From Pseudomonadota bacterium (GTDB taxonomy: Bacteria > Pseudomonadota > Alphaproteobacteria > Rhizobiales > Rhizobiaceae), in NCBI GenBank assembly GCA_003242525.1, contig QGUU01000201.1, positions 1 to 5,475 on the forward strand: a stretch of 5,475 bases of DNA, given 5' to 3'. Below the pieces are notes generated by a model. That model had not been told where the DNA came from, searched no databases, and was given only the letters and a program-made list of their open reading frames with translations. Below, piece after piece: positions 1-5,475 of this stretch; within the stretch, counting starts at the first letter, position 1, and every line of letters starts with the position of its first letter. A program made the translations under genes and the position numbers.

Positions 1-1914
1 GTAGGGAGGATAGGCCGGGGGTGCAGGTGCTGGCTGCCAGCCTGCAGGGTAGGGCGTGGGCTGGTGGGGATATGGCGGCGGAGGATAGGCCATTGCCGGC
101 GGCGTCGATGCGTGGACGGGATAGGGCATCGGTGCCGGAGTACCAAACTGGCCCTGCCAGGGATGCTGTTGGGGCGCCGGAAAGGCTTGATCGGGATAGG
201 CGGGATACATGGTTGCCTCCATGATTTGGGCCGGAAAGGGGTTGCCTTGCGCGCGGGGCAGCTCGAAGGCTGGCTCGGCAGAATGAAAGGTCTTCTCGTC
301 GGGCAGCCAACTGGCATCTTCCCGCGCGCCATCGTCGAAAGTGTCGGTCGGGCCGTCATCGTCGCGGCGTAGCGCCGCGCCGCCCAGGCCGGCAAGCAGG
401 CCGAGAAGCGCGCCGCCGAAAGCAAGCATTGTTCTCGGAGGCCCGCTGGCTTGCGTGGCGGGCAGGGCCCGGGAAACGATGTGGACAGCTGCATCGCTGG
501 AGGTGCTGCCTGCACCGGTAGCGATACTGGCGGTTGTGATGCTACGATCCGGCTGGGCCGCGGCAGTTTCCTGAGACTGGCGCAGACGGGTGATCTCCTC
601 GCCGCTCAGCCCCGTCTCGGCCATGCGTGTTGCAAGCGCCTGTTCGGCCTCTATGGCCTGCTGCAGTTCGCCCTGTCGGTCATTGACGATGCGTCGCAGC
701 TCGGCCGAGAGTCGTTCGCGGGCGCCCTTGAGCTGGGCTTCCACGGCCCGCCGCTCGGGATTGCGCGGGCCAAGTTCGACTGCTGCCTTGTCGTACTGGC
801 GCTTGATGTCGAGATATTGGACGCGCAGGGCCTGCAGCGCTTTGGTTTCGAATTCGCTCGGCAGCCCGCCGGCAAGCGACTCCACATCCGCCGCCCGCAA
901 GGCTTCGACCTTGGCCTTGAGCGCCTCCGTCCTGGCGCGGGCGGCGGCGAGTTCCTCGTCCAGCTGCAGGATTTCGGCAAGCCGCGCTGGGTTTCGTGCC
1001 AGCTGGTCGAGGTCGCGTTCACCGCTGCGACCGGCGGACGGCCCGGTTGCGGAAGAAACACTGCGGACTGAAGCTTTGCCATGGGGTAGCTGTGCTGCCT
1101 CGTCCCTCTTGCCCTGCTCGTAAATCTGCACGAAGACATCGGTGACCGCATTCGCAATCAGCGCCGACTTTTCGCCGTTTCCGGTGGTCGCCGTGACAGC
1201 AATGCCATTGGATGTACCCTTGCGGGAAACCGAAAGGCTGGCTGCAAGTCGATCGATGGCGAATGCCTTCCGGTGACCGGCATCGTCGCCGGCATGGTGC
1301 GATCCGAGCATGGCACGCAGCAGGCCGTTGAAGCCGCCCACGCCATCCCTACCATTGAATTCCGGGTCTTCCAGAAGATTGAGCCGGTCGACGACCCGGG
1401 TGAGCACCATGCCCGAAGTCAGCACTCGCAGCTGGCTTTCAAAGGCGCTGCCTCCATCCGTGGCTTCGCTGTTGAACGCCAGTTCAGCCGTTGCCTGATA
1501 GCGCGCGGGCAGCCACAGGCCGACTGAAATGCCAAGCAACGCACCGAGTGCGGTCGTACAGGCAACCAGACGCCAGGACATGTGGCGGGCGCGGCCGGTC
1601 GCCGCCCGGGAGGCATTTCCCGGCACGCTGCCGGCGCCGATGTCCCCGTGTGCGGACAAGTCATGCGCGAAATCGGGCGCAGCGCCGGTAAGCTCGCCAG
1701 TCCTGTCCGAACAGGCTTCCCGCCCTTCACGGGCCGCGCGATGTCGCGCGGCCGCATCATCTATCCCTGAAGGCTCGACCCCTTCAGCAGCCGCCATCGC
1801 CAGCAGCGAGCCACCAGCTTTGGGTATGTCACTTCCGCCACCAAGAGTGCGTCCCAGCGCCAGGAGCGAGCGCTCGCGCATCCATTCCTCGCGATCTTGG
1901 ACGTCATCTTGCAT
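1..1914 (-). CDS. GumC/Wzz-family polysaccharide chain-length regulator (3' end beyond window)
   Basis: The minus frame is open from the ATG at 1914 to base 1 (638 codons, no stop), so the C-terminus lies outside the window. Residues 1-113 are a low-complexity, charged cytoplasmic stretch. TM1 is about 114-136. The Wzz-like periplasmic part follows, with ESQLRVLTSGMVLTRVVDRL at 159-178 and LEDPEFNG just after. Coiled-coil helices at about 298-345 and 360-445 include the LGPRNPERRAVEAQL segment at 381-395. A proline-rich motif (VSRALPATQASGPPR, 479-493) leads into TM2 at about 495-514. Family knowledge: such inner-membrane proteins control chain length and export of exopolysaccharide or capsule. 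Beyond TM2 comes an acidic stretch, then a tail with 27 Pro and 8 Tyr in the last 80 visible residues; no Walker motif or kinase domain is visible. A second start, ATG at 1881 (Met12), has a better Shine-Dalgarno. The family is fairly sure; the polymer is unknown. Confidence 0.85.
   Translation of the reverse strand, partial: MQDDVQDREEWMRERSLLALGRTLGGGSDIPKAGGSLLAMAAAEGVEPSGIDDAAARHRAAREGREACSDRTGELTGAAPDFAHDLSAHGDIGAGSVPGNASRAATGRARHMSWRLVACTTALGALLGISVGLWLPARYQATAELAFNSEATDGGSAFESQLRVLTSGMVLTRVVDRLNLLEDPEFNGRDGVGGFNGLLRAMLGSHHAGDDAGHRKAFAIDRLAASLSVSRKGTSNGIAVTATTGNGEKSALIANAVTDVFVQIYEQGKRDEAAQLPHGKASVRSVSSATGPSAGRSGERDLDQLARNPARLAEILQLDEELAAARARTEALKAKVEALRAADVESLAGGLPSEFETKALQALRVQYLDIKRQYDKAAVELGPRNPERRAVEAQLKGARERLSAELRRIVNDRQGELQQAIEAEQALATRMAETGLSGEEITRLRQSQETAAAQPDRSITTASIATGAGSTSSDAAVHIVSRALPATQASGPPRTMLAFGGALLGLLAGLGGAALRRDDDGPTDTFDDGAREDASWLPDEKTFHSAEPAFELPRAQGNPFPAQIMEATMYPAYPDQAFPAPQQHPWQGQFGTPAPMPYPVHASTPPAMAYPPPPYPHQPTPYPAGWQPAPAPPAYPPY
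5..91. repeat. Short direct repeats in the Pro/Tyr-rich tail coding region
   Basis: The 12-mer GGAGGATAGGCC occurs at 5-16 and again at 80-91 on the plus strand. It encodes the recurring Ala-Tyr-Pro-Pro unit of the minus-strand protein tail, and further TAGG/ATGG units between and beyond encode other Tyr-Pro steps. This is a degenerate low-complexity coding repeat, not a mobile or CRISPR repeat. Such tracts tend to vary in length between strains. Confidence 0.5.
1732..1753. other. Perfect 9-bp GC-only inverted repeat inside the Wzz-like gene
   Basis: GGCCGCGCG (1732-1740) and CGCGCGGCC (1745-1753) are exact reverse complements around the 4-base loop ATGT. It lies in the part encoding the N-terminal cytoplasmic extension (DAAARHRAAREG). 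An mRNA hairpin here is likely stable; whether it matters or only follows from Ala/Arg codons cannot be told from one sequence. Confidence 0.5.
1886..1890 (-). promoter_or_regulatory. Shine-Dalgarno-like GAGGA before the alternative Met12 start
   Basis: On the minus strand GAGGA (1890 to 1886) precedes the ATG at 1881-1879 by four bases. The upstream ATG at 1914 has no comparable purine-rich motif close by; the nearest GAGG is more than 20 bases away. This argues that translation may start at 1881, shortening the protein by 11 residues. Both starts keep the same domains. Confidence 0.4.
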
Positions 1915-1966
1915 TGTCGGGCAACCCAGGGCGCGCCTCGCCGGCGCCGCCGATTTCCTTACGCAA

Positions 1967-1996
1967 GCTAAACAGTCATGGGTAACAAATGGTTAA
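1967..1996 (-). promoter_or_regulatory. CtrA-like box and candidate promoter for the Wzz-like gene
   Basis: Read on the minus strand, TTAACCATTTGTTACC contains TTAA (1996-1993), seven bases, then TTAC (1985-1982). This is one mismatch from the alphaproteobacterial CtrA consensus TTAA-N7-TTAA, and its first half TTAACCAT matches the extended CtrA half-site. TTAACC could also act as a -35 element, with TTTAGC (1972-1967) 18 bases downstream as a weak -10. That would put a start of transcription near 1960, about 45 bases before the ATG at 1914. CtrA-activated promoters often have the box over the -35. The match is seen; binding is inferred. Confidence 0.4.
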
Positions 1997-2129
1997 TTCG
2001 GCCTTGGCGCGTCGTCGCCAGATCGAATGCAATGACCGTACAAACAGGCACTGTTGACCCTTTGCGAGCGCGAGGCGGAATGCGGCAAGGGCTTCCCTGT
2101 ACCCGCGCATGGCTCTATGAAGCCGGCAC

Positions 2130-2134
2130 GGAGG
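2130..2134 (+). promoter_or_regulatory. Ribosome binding site of proC
   Basis: GGAGG sits five bases before the ATG at 2140. It decides the start: the frame stays open upstream to an ATG at 1978, but that start has no such motif and would add 54 residues ahead of the Rossmann fold that normally begins the protein. Confidence 0.8.
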
Positions 2135-2139
2135 TCGCC

Positions 2140-2955
2140 ATGTCAGTTTCTCTTCTTCTCGTTGGTTGCGGCAATATGGGCTATGCCATGCTTGAGGGCT
2201 GGCTGAAATCAGGCAAGCTCAAGGGCAGTGAGGTCTTTGTCGTTGAGCCGAATGCAGGCCTTCGCGACCGCGCCAAGGCGCTTGGTTGCCAAACGGGTGC
2301 CGAAGCAGCGGAAGTCCCGCAGGACGCGGCCCCTGGGCTCGTCGTCATCGCCGTCAAGCCCCAGGTGATCCGCGACGTCCTTGGCGCCTATCGCCGCCTC
2401 GGCGACGGCAGCACAGTCTTTCTCAGTGTCGCTGCCGGCACCCCGGTAGCGACATTCCGCGAAATCCTGGGCGGCCGCACGCCGATCGTGCGCTGCATGC
2501 CCAACACGCCGGCGGCAATCGGCAAGGGCATGATGGTCGTCTATTCCACGCCGCAGGTGCCGGCTGGCACCTTGGATTTCATCACGGACCTTCTCTCCGC
2601 CAGCGGCGCCGTGGCAACGATAGCCGATGAAAGCCTGATGGATGCGGTGACGGCAGTTTCCGGCTCCGGCCCGGCCTACATATTCCATTTCATCGAATGC
2701 CTCACTGCGGCGGCCGAGAATGCCGGCCTGCCTTCGGAAACGGCGCGGCTGCTTGCCAAGCAGACCGTGTTCGGCGCCGCTTCGCTGGCAGTGGAGAGCA
2801 GTGAGGAACCCGGCACATTGCGCCAGCAGGTCACCAGCCCGAACGGCACGACGGCCGCCGCCCTGGCCGTCCTGATGGGAGAGGATCGGCTCAAGACGCT
2901 GCTGACGGACGCGGTGGAGGCAGCCCGGCTGCGCTCGATCGAGCTCGGCAGGTAG
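2140..2955 (+). CDS. proC: Pyrroline-5-carboxylate reductase
   Basis: The 271-residue protein has the usual ProC length. It catalyses NAD(P)H-dependent reduction of 1-pyrroline-5-carboxylate to L-proline in the cytoplasm, the last step of proline synthesis. The N-terminal dinucleotide-binding motif is VGCGNMGYAM (8-17), directly after the first beta strand. The conserved MPNTPA is at 120-125, VSGSGPAYI at 173-181 opens the C-terminal helical dimerisation domain, and the P5CR signature LRQQVTSPNGTTAAALAVL lies near 227-245 with its Gly-Thr-Thr at 236-238. No truncation or missing residue is evident. The gene stands alone: it diverges from the Wzz-like gene and converges on the TauE/TIGR02186 pair, so it must have its own promoter in 1915-2139. 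A TTGACC at 2054 could be a -35, but no convincing -10 follows. Confidence 0.97.
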   Translation: MSVSLLLVGCGNMGYAMLEGWLKSGKLKGSEVFVVEPNAGLRDRAKALGCQTGAEAAEVPQDAAPGLVVIAVKPQVIRDVLGAYRRLGDGSTVFLSVAAGTPVATFREILGGRTPIVRCMPNTPAAIGKGMMVVYSTPQVPAGTLDFITDLLSASGAVATIADESLMDAVTAVSGSGPAYIFHFIECLTAAAENAGLPSETARLLAKQTVFGAASLAVESSEEPGTLRQQVTSPNGTTAAALAVLMGEDRLKTLLTDAVEAARLRSIELGR

Positions 2956-2971
2956 GCGTCTCTGGTTGGCT

Positions 2972-2990
2972 GGCCGCCGTGGCGGCGGCT
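2972..2990. terminator. GC-rich hairpin between convergent genes
   Basis: GCCGCC (2973-2978) pairs with GGCGGC (2984-2989) around a 5-base loop, with a possible G-T wobble outside. It sits between the proC stop and the stop of the convergent TIGR02186-type gene and touches that stop codon. Neither side has a clear T-run, so it may be a weak or Rho-assisted bidirectional terminator rather than a canonical intrinsic one. Confidence 0.35.
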
Positions 2991-3775
2991 TAGTCCTTCC
3001 GGAAGACGATGCGGCCCATCCATCCCGTCACCATGGCGAGCATGATGGAAAGGAAGCCGTAGAACGGTCCGTGATCCCGAGCGAGACGGAAGACCGTCTG
3101 CTCGAAACCCGATTTGCGGATTTCGAGCTGGGCGGAACTTTCATTGAGGAACTGCCCGTTCTTGAACAGGAAGGCGCGCGCCTTGTGTGTCCCGACCGGT
3201 ACGTCCGGCGCGAGGCGCACCGTGGCCCGGAAGAGGCTCGGCGACAGGAATTGCACGCCACCGGGGTTCTCGCTGTAGAGCCCGGTCGCGGCCTTGCGCT
3301 CCCGCAGCGCCCGGGTGAACTCGGCGATGGTATGCGGGTTTTGCCCGGGCTCCGCCGGCTGCATGTATATGTTGTTGGTTCCCAGCGACAGGCGTTTGTA
3401 GCTCTCGGGCTGCGTGATGTCCTGCAGCGGCCGCGTGGATGCCACCGAATAGGAGATGGGAACGTTCTCGAAGGTCTCGGACTCGAGATTGATCCATATG
3501 CCCAAAACCCGCTCCTTGCGGCGGACCACGACCGGCCGGGCAGGGCCTTCGAGAACCACGACGACGTCGTAGCGCCCCTGGCGCACGACCTGCGGGTCCG
3601 CGTCTTCGAGCGAACCGAAAATGGTGAGATCCGCCCCGGAAAAGCCGGCGGTGATCGTGATCCGGTCAGGTGAAAGCCCGATCTGCACGCTTTCCTGATG
3701 CGGCGTTTGCGCGATCGCCGGCGTCGCCACGCCGAGCGCAAGGACAAGCAGGAAGTTTGCCGCCAGCGCTCTCAT
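2990..3775 (-). CDS. TIGR02186 / Alph_Pro_TM family membrane-anchored periplasmic protein
   Basis: The protein has 261 residues. Residues 1-22 are a signal peptide (hydrophobic core LLVLALGVA, likely cut after AIA), residues 23 to about 235 are a predicted exported, beta-rich part, and one transmembrane helix (about 236-257, YGFLSIMLAMVTGWMG) leads to a short basic end, RIVFRKD. Most of the protein should therefore face the periplasm. Recognisable stretches are FSGADLTIFGSL near 45-56, YDVVVVLEGP, GIWINLES and the C-terminal HGPFYGFLS. I recognise it as the alphaproteobacterial conserved family TIGR02186 (Alph_Pro_TM); its biochemical function is not established. Its ATG overlaps the stop of the upstream permease gene (ATGA, 3772-3775), with GGGGGAAGG (3776-3784) just before, so translation is probably coupled. 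An accessory role for the permease is inferred from this context only. Confidence 0.87.
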   Translation of the reverse strand: MRALAANFLLVLALGVATPAIAQTPHQESVQIGLSPDRITITAGFSGADLTIFGSLEDADPQVVRQGRYDVVVVLEGPARPVVVRRKERVLGIWINLESETFENVPISYSVASTRPLQDITQPESYKRLSLGTNNIYMQPAEPGQNPHTIAEFTRALRERKAATGLYSENPGGVQFLSPSLFRATVRLAPDVPVGTHKARAFLFKNGQFLNESSAQLEIRKSGFEQTVFRLARDHGPFYGFLSIMLAMVTGWMGRIVFRKD

Positions 3776-4695
3776 CCTTCCCCCAGACTCGCAAGGGAGT
3801 AGATGTCATTTGGCGTCGCAAACAGGTCCACGGCCAGCCTGATCGCCACGGCAAGCACCAGCAGGGCGAGCAGCGCGCGCAACTGTTCGCCACGCAGCCG
3901 CTGGCCTGCCCTGGCGCCATATTGCGCACCCGCCACGCCGCCGATCATCAGCAGAAAGGCAAGAACCACATCCACCGTCTGGTTGGTGCTTGCATGCACG
4001 AACGTCGTGTAGGCCGACGTGAAAATGATCTGGAAAAGCGAGGTGCCCACGACAACGTTGGTCGGAACCCGCAGCAGGTAGATCAAGGCAGGCACCATTA
4101 TGAAGCCGCCGCCCACGCCCATGATGGACGACAGGAAGCCTATCGCGACGCCGATACCGATCACGGGGATTACGGAGACGAACAGCTTGGATGCGCGGAA
4201 CCGCATCTTCAGCGGCAGCCGGTGAATCCAATTGTGTTGTCCGGACTTCTTCAGCGTCGGCGCAACGCCGGAGCGGGCACTGCGGATGGCGTTCACGCTC
4301 TCATAAAGCATGAGCCCGCCCACTGTCCCGAGCAGGGCAACGTAAAGCAGGGAGATGAACAGGTCGAGCTGGCCGATGGAGCGAAGCAGCGAGAATACCC
4401 AGATGCCGAAAGTCGAGCCGACGATGCCGCCTGCCAGCAGCACGCTTCCCAGCTTGAAGTCGAGCGTTCCGCGTTTCAGGTGTGAAAGGGCGCCGGAAAA
4501 GGACGAAGCGATGACCTGGTTGGCGCCCGTCGCGACTGCGATGGCCGGCGGTATGTTGTAGAAGATCAGGAGTGGCGTGATGAGAAAGCCGCCGCCGACC
4601 CCGAACATGCCCGACAGGAAGCCCACCGCCGCGCCCATCGCGAGAAGGACGAGGACGTTGACTGAAATCTCGGCGATGGGAAGATAGATACCCAC
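3772..4695 (-). CDS. TauE/SafE (TSUP) family anion permease
   Basis: The 307-residue protein is strongly hydrophobic, with about eight predicted membrane helices. The fold is internally duplicated: GFLSGMFGVGGGFLITPLL at 25-43 recurs as GFLSSIMGVGGGFIMVPAL at 186-204, exactly 161 residues later. Each copy is followed by a second conserved helix (VATGANQVIASSFSGALSH, 54-72; VVGTSLFQIIFTSAYTTF, 215-232). This is PF01925. Characterised members export or import sulfite, sulfoacetate and related organosulfur anions; the substrate here is not shown by the sequence. A soluble basic loop (about 138-168) joins the halves. The start is GTG at 4695, since no in-frame ATG or GTG lies between it and the upstream stop, and the next Met (20) would cut into the first helix. 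It heads a two-gene operon with the TIGR02186-type gene. Confidence 0.93.
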   Translation of the reverse strand: MGIYLPIAEISVNVLVLLAMGAAVGFLSGMFGVGGGFLITPLLIFYNIPPAIAVATGANQVIASSFSGALSHLKRGTLDFKLGSVLLAGGIVGSTFGIWVFSLLRSIGQLDLFISLLYVALLGTVGGLMLYESVNAIRSARSGVAPTLKKSGQHNWIHRLPLKMRFRASKLFVSVIPVIGIGVAIGFLSSIMGVGGGFIMVPALIYLLRVPTNVVVGTSLFQIIFTSAYTTFVHASTNQTVDVVLAFLLMIGGVAGAQYGARAGQRLRGEQLRALLALLVLAVAIRLAVDLFATPNDIYSLASLGEG

Positions 4696-4734
4696 CCGTT
4701 TGTCTCGATCTTTGCCAACTGCGCCCTGCGGGCC

Positions 4735-4764
4735 AATATTCGCTATAACAGCTAAAAGCTAATC
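4735..4764 (-). promoter_or_regulatory. AT-rich candidate promoter/operator region upstream of the TauE/SafE gene
   Basis: This 30-base stretch is markedly AT-rich in a GC-rich setting and ends 40 bases before the GTG start. On the minus strand it contains TATAGC (4747-4742) and AATATT (4740-4735), either of which could be a -10; TTAGCT about 16 bases before AATATT is a poor -35. On the plus strand GCTA recurs as GCTATA (4742), GCTAAA (4751) and GCTAAT (4758). These short iterations might bind a regulator, but I recognise no named operator. Confidence 0.3.
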
Positions 4765-4775
4765 TCAGGTTGCGT

Positions 4776-4809
4776 CGGCGGCGCAGCCGGGAAATTCCCG
4801 GCTACGCCG
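4776..4809. other. Intergenic palindrome upstream of the TauE/SafE operon
   Basis: AGCCGGG (4785-4791) and CCCGGCT (4797-4803) pair around AAATT, and an outer CGGCG (4776-4780) pairs with CGCCG (4805-4809) across a small internal loop. No T-run follows on either strand, so it is not a canonical terminator. It lies between the PodJ-like terminator and the candidate permease promoter. It could be a REP-like element or a protein site. Confidence 0.45.
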
Positions 4810-4842
4810 TCGAAGCAAAATCATCTCAGCCGCTTAACAGGC

Positions 4843-4881
4843 AAAACTGTGGCGCGGCGTCGCAACAGCGACGCCGGCCAC
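4843..4881 (-). terminator. Intrinsic terminator of the PodJ-like gene
   Basis: GGCGTCGC (4856-4863) and GCGACGCC (4868-4875) form a perfect stem with a 4-base loop. C4855-G4876 adds a ninth pair, and after a single bulged G4854 the arms GTGGC (4849-4853) and GCCAC (4877-4881) add five more. Read on the minus strand the stem begins one base after the TAG stop at 4883 and is followed by AG then TTTT (4846-4843). Position, stem strength and T-run all fit Rho-independent termination. Confidence 0.75.
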
Positions 4882-4882
4882 G

Positions 4883-5475
4883 CTATTTGCGCGCGAGCAG
4901 CGCCTGTACCAGCTTCTCGTCGACCTCGCCGGTCGGCTCCAGGCCGTTGTCGGCCTGGAACGCCTTGATGGCGTTCTTCGTACGCTCGCCCATGATGCCA
5001 TCGGCGCTGCCGGCATCGTAGCCGTTCTTGTTGAGAATGCGTTGGATATTCTGCACCGCCTTCTTCATGTCTATCGATGCGGTCGTCATGGGCGCATCCT
5101 GCCAGGCCTCGGGTATGTCCACGCTGTTTGCCGCCTCGTTGAGCGGCCTGGCCTTCCACAGCGTCGCGGCCGCGCGCGCCCGTTCAAGTTGCTCCGGACG
5201 CAGTGCCTTGGCGATTTCGTCGCGCTTGGTGGCGGCATCCTTGTCGCCGGCCTTGCCCACAAGCGAGAACCACTTGTAGGATTCTTCCAGGTTCTGCGGC
5301 ATGCCGACGCCCTTGGCCGCCAATATGCCGAGGTTGAACTGGCTGTCCTTGACGCCAAGGTCGGCAGCCTCCTGGAACCAGTGCGCAGCTGACTCATTGT
5401 CGGCCTCGCCATCGGCAGCCATGGCAAACAGGACGGCCAGATTGTGCATGGCGCTGGCATTGCCCTGCTCGGCGG
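4883..5475 (-). CDS. podJ: PodJ-like Sel1-repeat protein with C-terminal peptidoglycan-binding domain (5' end beyond window)
   Basis: The frame is open to the right edge. Codons upstream of the internal Met at 5449 read AEQGNASA, which completes a Sel1 repeat, so that Met is not the start and about 197 C-terminal residues are visible. From the edge inward there are Sel1/TPR-like repeats (AMHNLAVLFA; AAHWFQEAADLGVKDSQFNL; GVGMPQNLEESYKWFSLVGK), a linker helix with LRPEQLERAR and LWKARPLNEAAN, then a PF01471 peptidoglycan-binding domain at 4892-5062 (QRILNKNGYDAGSADGIMGE, AIKAFQADNG). Sel1 repeats followed by this domain are the C-terminal layout of alphaproteobacterial PodJ polarity proteins, which are anchored in the inner membrane with this part in the periplasm. 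The coiled-coil N-terminus that would settle it is not in view; another Sel1/peptidoglycan-binding protein is possible, so the symbol is tentative. A strong terminator directly follows the stop. Confidence 0.8.
   Translation of the reverse strand, partial: AEQGNASAMHNLAVLFAMAADGEADNESAAHWFQEAADLGVKDSQFNLGILAAKGVGMPQNLEESYKWFSLVGKAGDKDAATKRDEIAKALRPEQLERARAAATLWKARPLNEAANSVDIPEAWQDAPMTTASIDMKKAVQNIQRILNKNGYDAGSADGIMGERTKNAIKAFQADNGLEPTGEVDEKLVQALLARK

Noticed and set aside
609..616. PPPPY-type (WW-binding) motif in the tail of the Wzz-like protein, residues 611-615
   Set aside because: The matching string is in a Pro/Tyr-rich low-complexity tail, and WW domains are a eukaryotic partner; chance is the simpler reading.
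64..1123. Several plus-strand open frames of 77-206 residues
   Set aside because: They lie antisense to the continuous 638-codon minus frame with clear Wzz/GumC features. They show no family motifs and are typical shadows in GC-rich DNA.
2054..2082. TTGACC as a -35 element for proC
   Set aside because: The best hexamers 16-18 bases downstream (such as GGAATG) do not resemble a -10, so I did not call a promoter.
1978..2139. A 54-residue N-terminal extension of proC from ATG 1978
   Set aside because: ProC normally begins at the Rossmann strand; the ATG at 2140 has an ideal GGAGG, and the extension covers the CtrA-like box and resembles no known targeting sequence.
2966..3673. A 235-residue plus-strand open frame
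   Set aside because: It is antisense to the TIGR02186-type gene, which has a signal peptide, membrane anchor and coupled start; the plus frame has an unstructured, charged composition and no recognisable domain.
3670..4485. A 271-residue plus-strand open frame
   Set aside because: It is antisense to the TauE/SafE permease; its His/Gln/Arg-rich product is what the complement of hydrophobic helices gives.
4696..4775. A BigR-type operator for the TauE/SafE gene
   Set aside because: BigR-controlled permeases sit with bigR and a Blh-type gene; neither is present and no clear BigR palindrome is visible.
1..5475. tRNA, rRNA, CRISPR, insertion sequence, attachment site or riboswitch
   Set aside because: I found no cloverleaf-like gene, regularly spaced repeats, transposase fragments, terminal inverted repeats or known riboswitch core on either strand.

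Overview
The window looks like the chromosome of an alphaproteobacterium of the Hyphomicrobiales (Rhizobiales), probably Phyllobacteriaceae-like. The evidence is high G+C, coding third positions rich in G/C, and protein families typical of that group: a GumC/ExoP-type polysaccharide co-polymerase, a TIGR02186-type membrane protein coupled to a TauE/SafE exporter, and a PodJ-like Sel1-repeat protein ending in a peptidoglycan-binding domain. The order-level placement is inferred from these families, not from a marker gene.

Layout. Bases 1-1914 are one long minus-strand gene that runs off the left edge: a Wzz/GumC-like chain-length regulator with an unusually long N-terminal cytoplasmic extension and a proline/tyrosine-rich tail where a tyrosine-kinase domain would often be. 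Bases 1915-2139 are a divergent intergenic region with a CtrA-like box (TTAA-N7-TTAC) placed to serve the minus-strand gene, and a good Shine-Dalgarno sequence for proC. Bases 2140-2955 (plus) are proC, pyrroline-5-carboxylate reductase, the last step of proline synthesis. A GC-rich hairpin separates it from the convergent pair at 2990-4695 (minus): a TauE/SafE-family permease followed, through an ATGA stop/start overlap, by the TIGR02186-type protein. Bases 4696-4882 hold an AT-rich candidate promoter, a compact palindrome and a strong intrinsic terminator. Bases 4883-5475 (minus) are the C-terminal end of the PodJ-like protein, which runs off the right edge.

How the parts relate. The two-gene exporter module is one transcription/translation unit, insulated from the PodJ-like gene by the terminator. 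proC appears to be a single-gene unit. The two partial genes both concern the cell surface (polysaccharide export, and polarity or envelope organisation); the CtrA-like box suggests, without proving, cell-cycle control of the polysaccharide gene. I saw no tRNA, rRNA, insertion sequence, CRISPR array or other sign of a mobile element.
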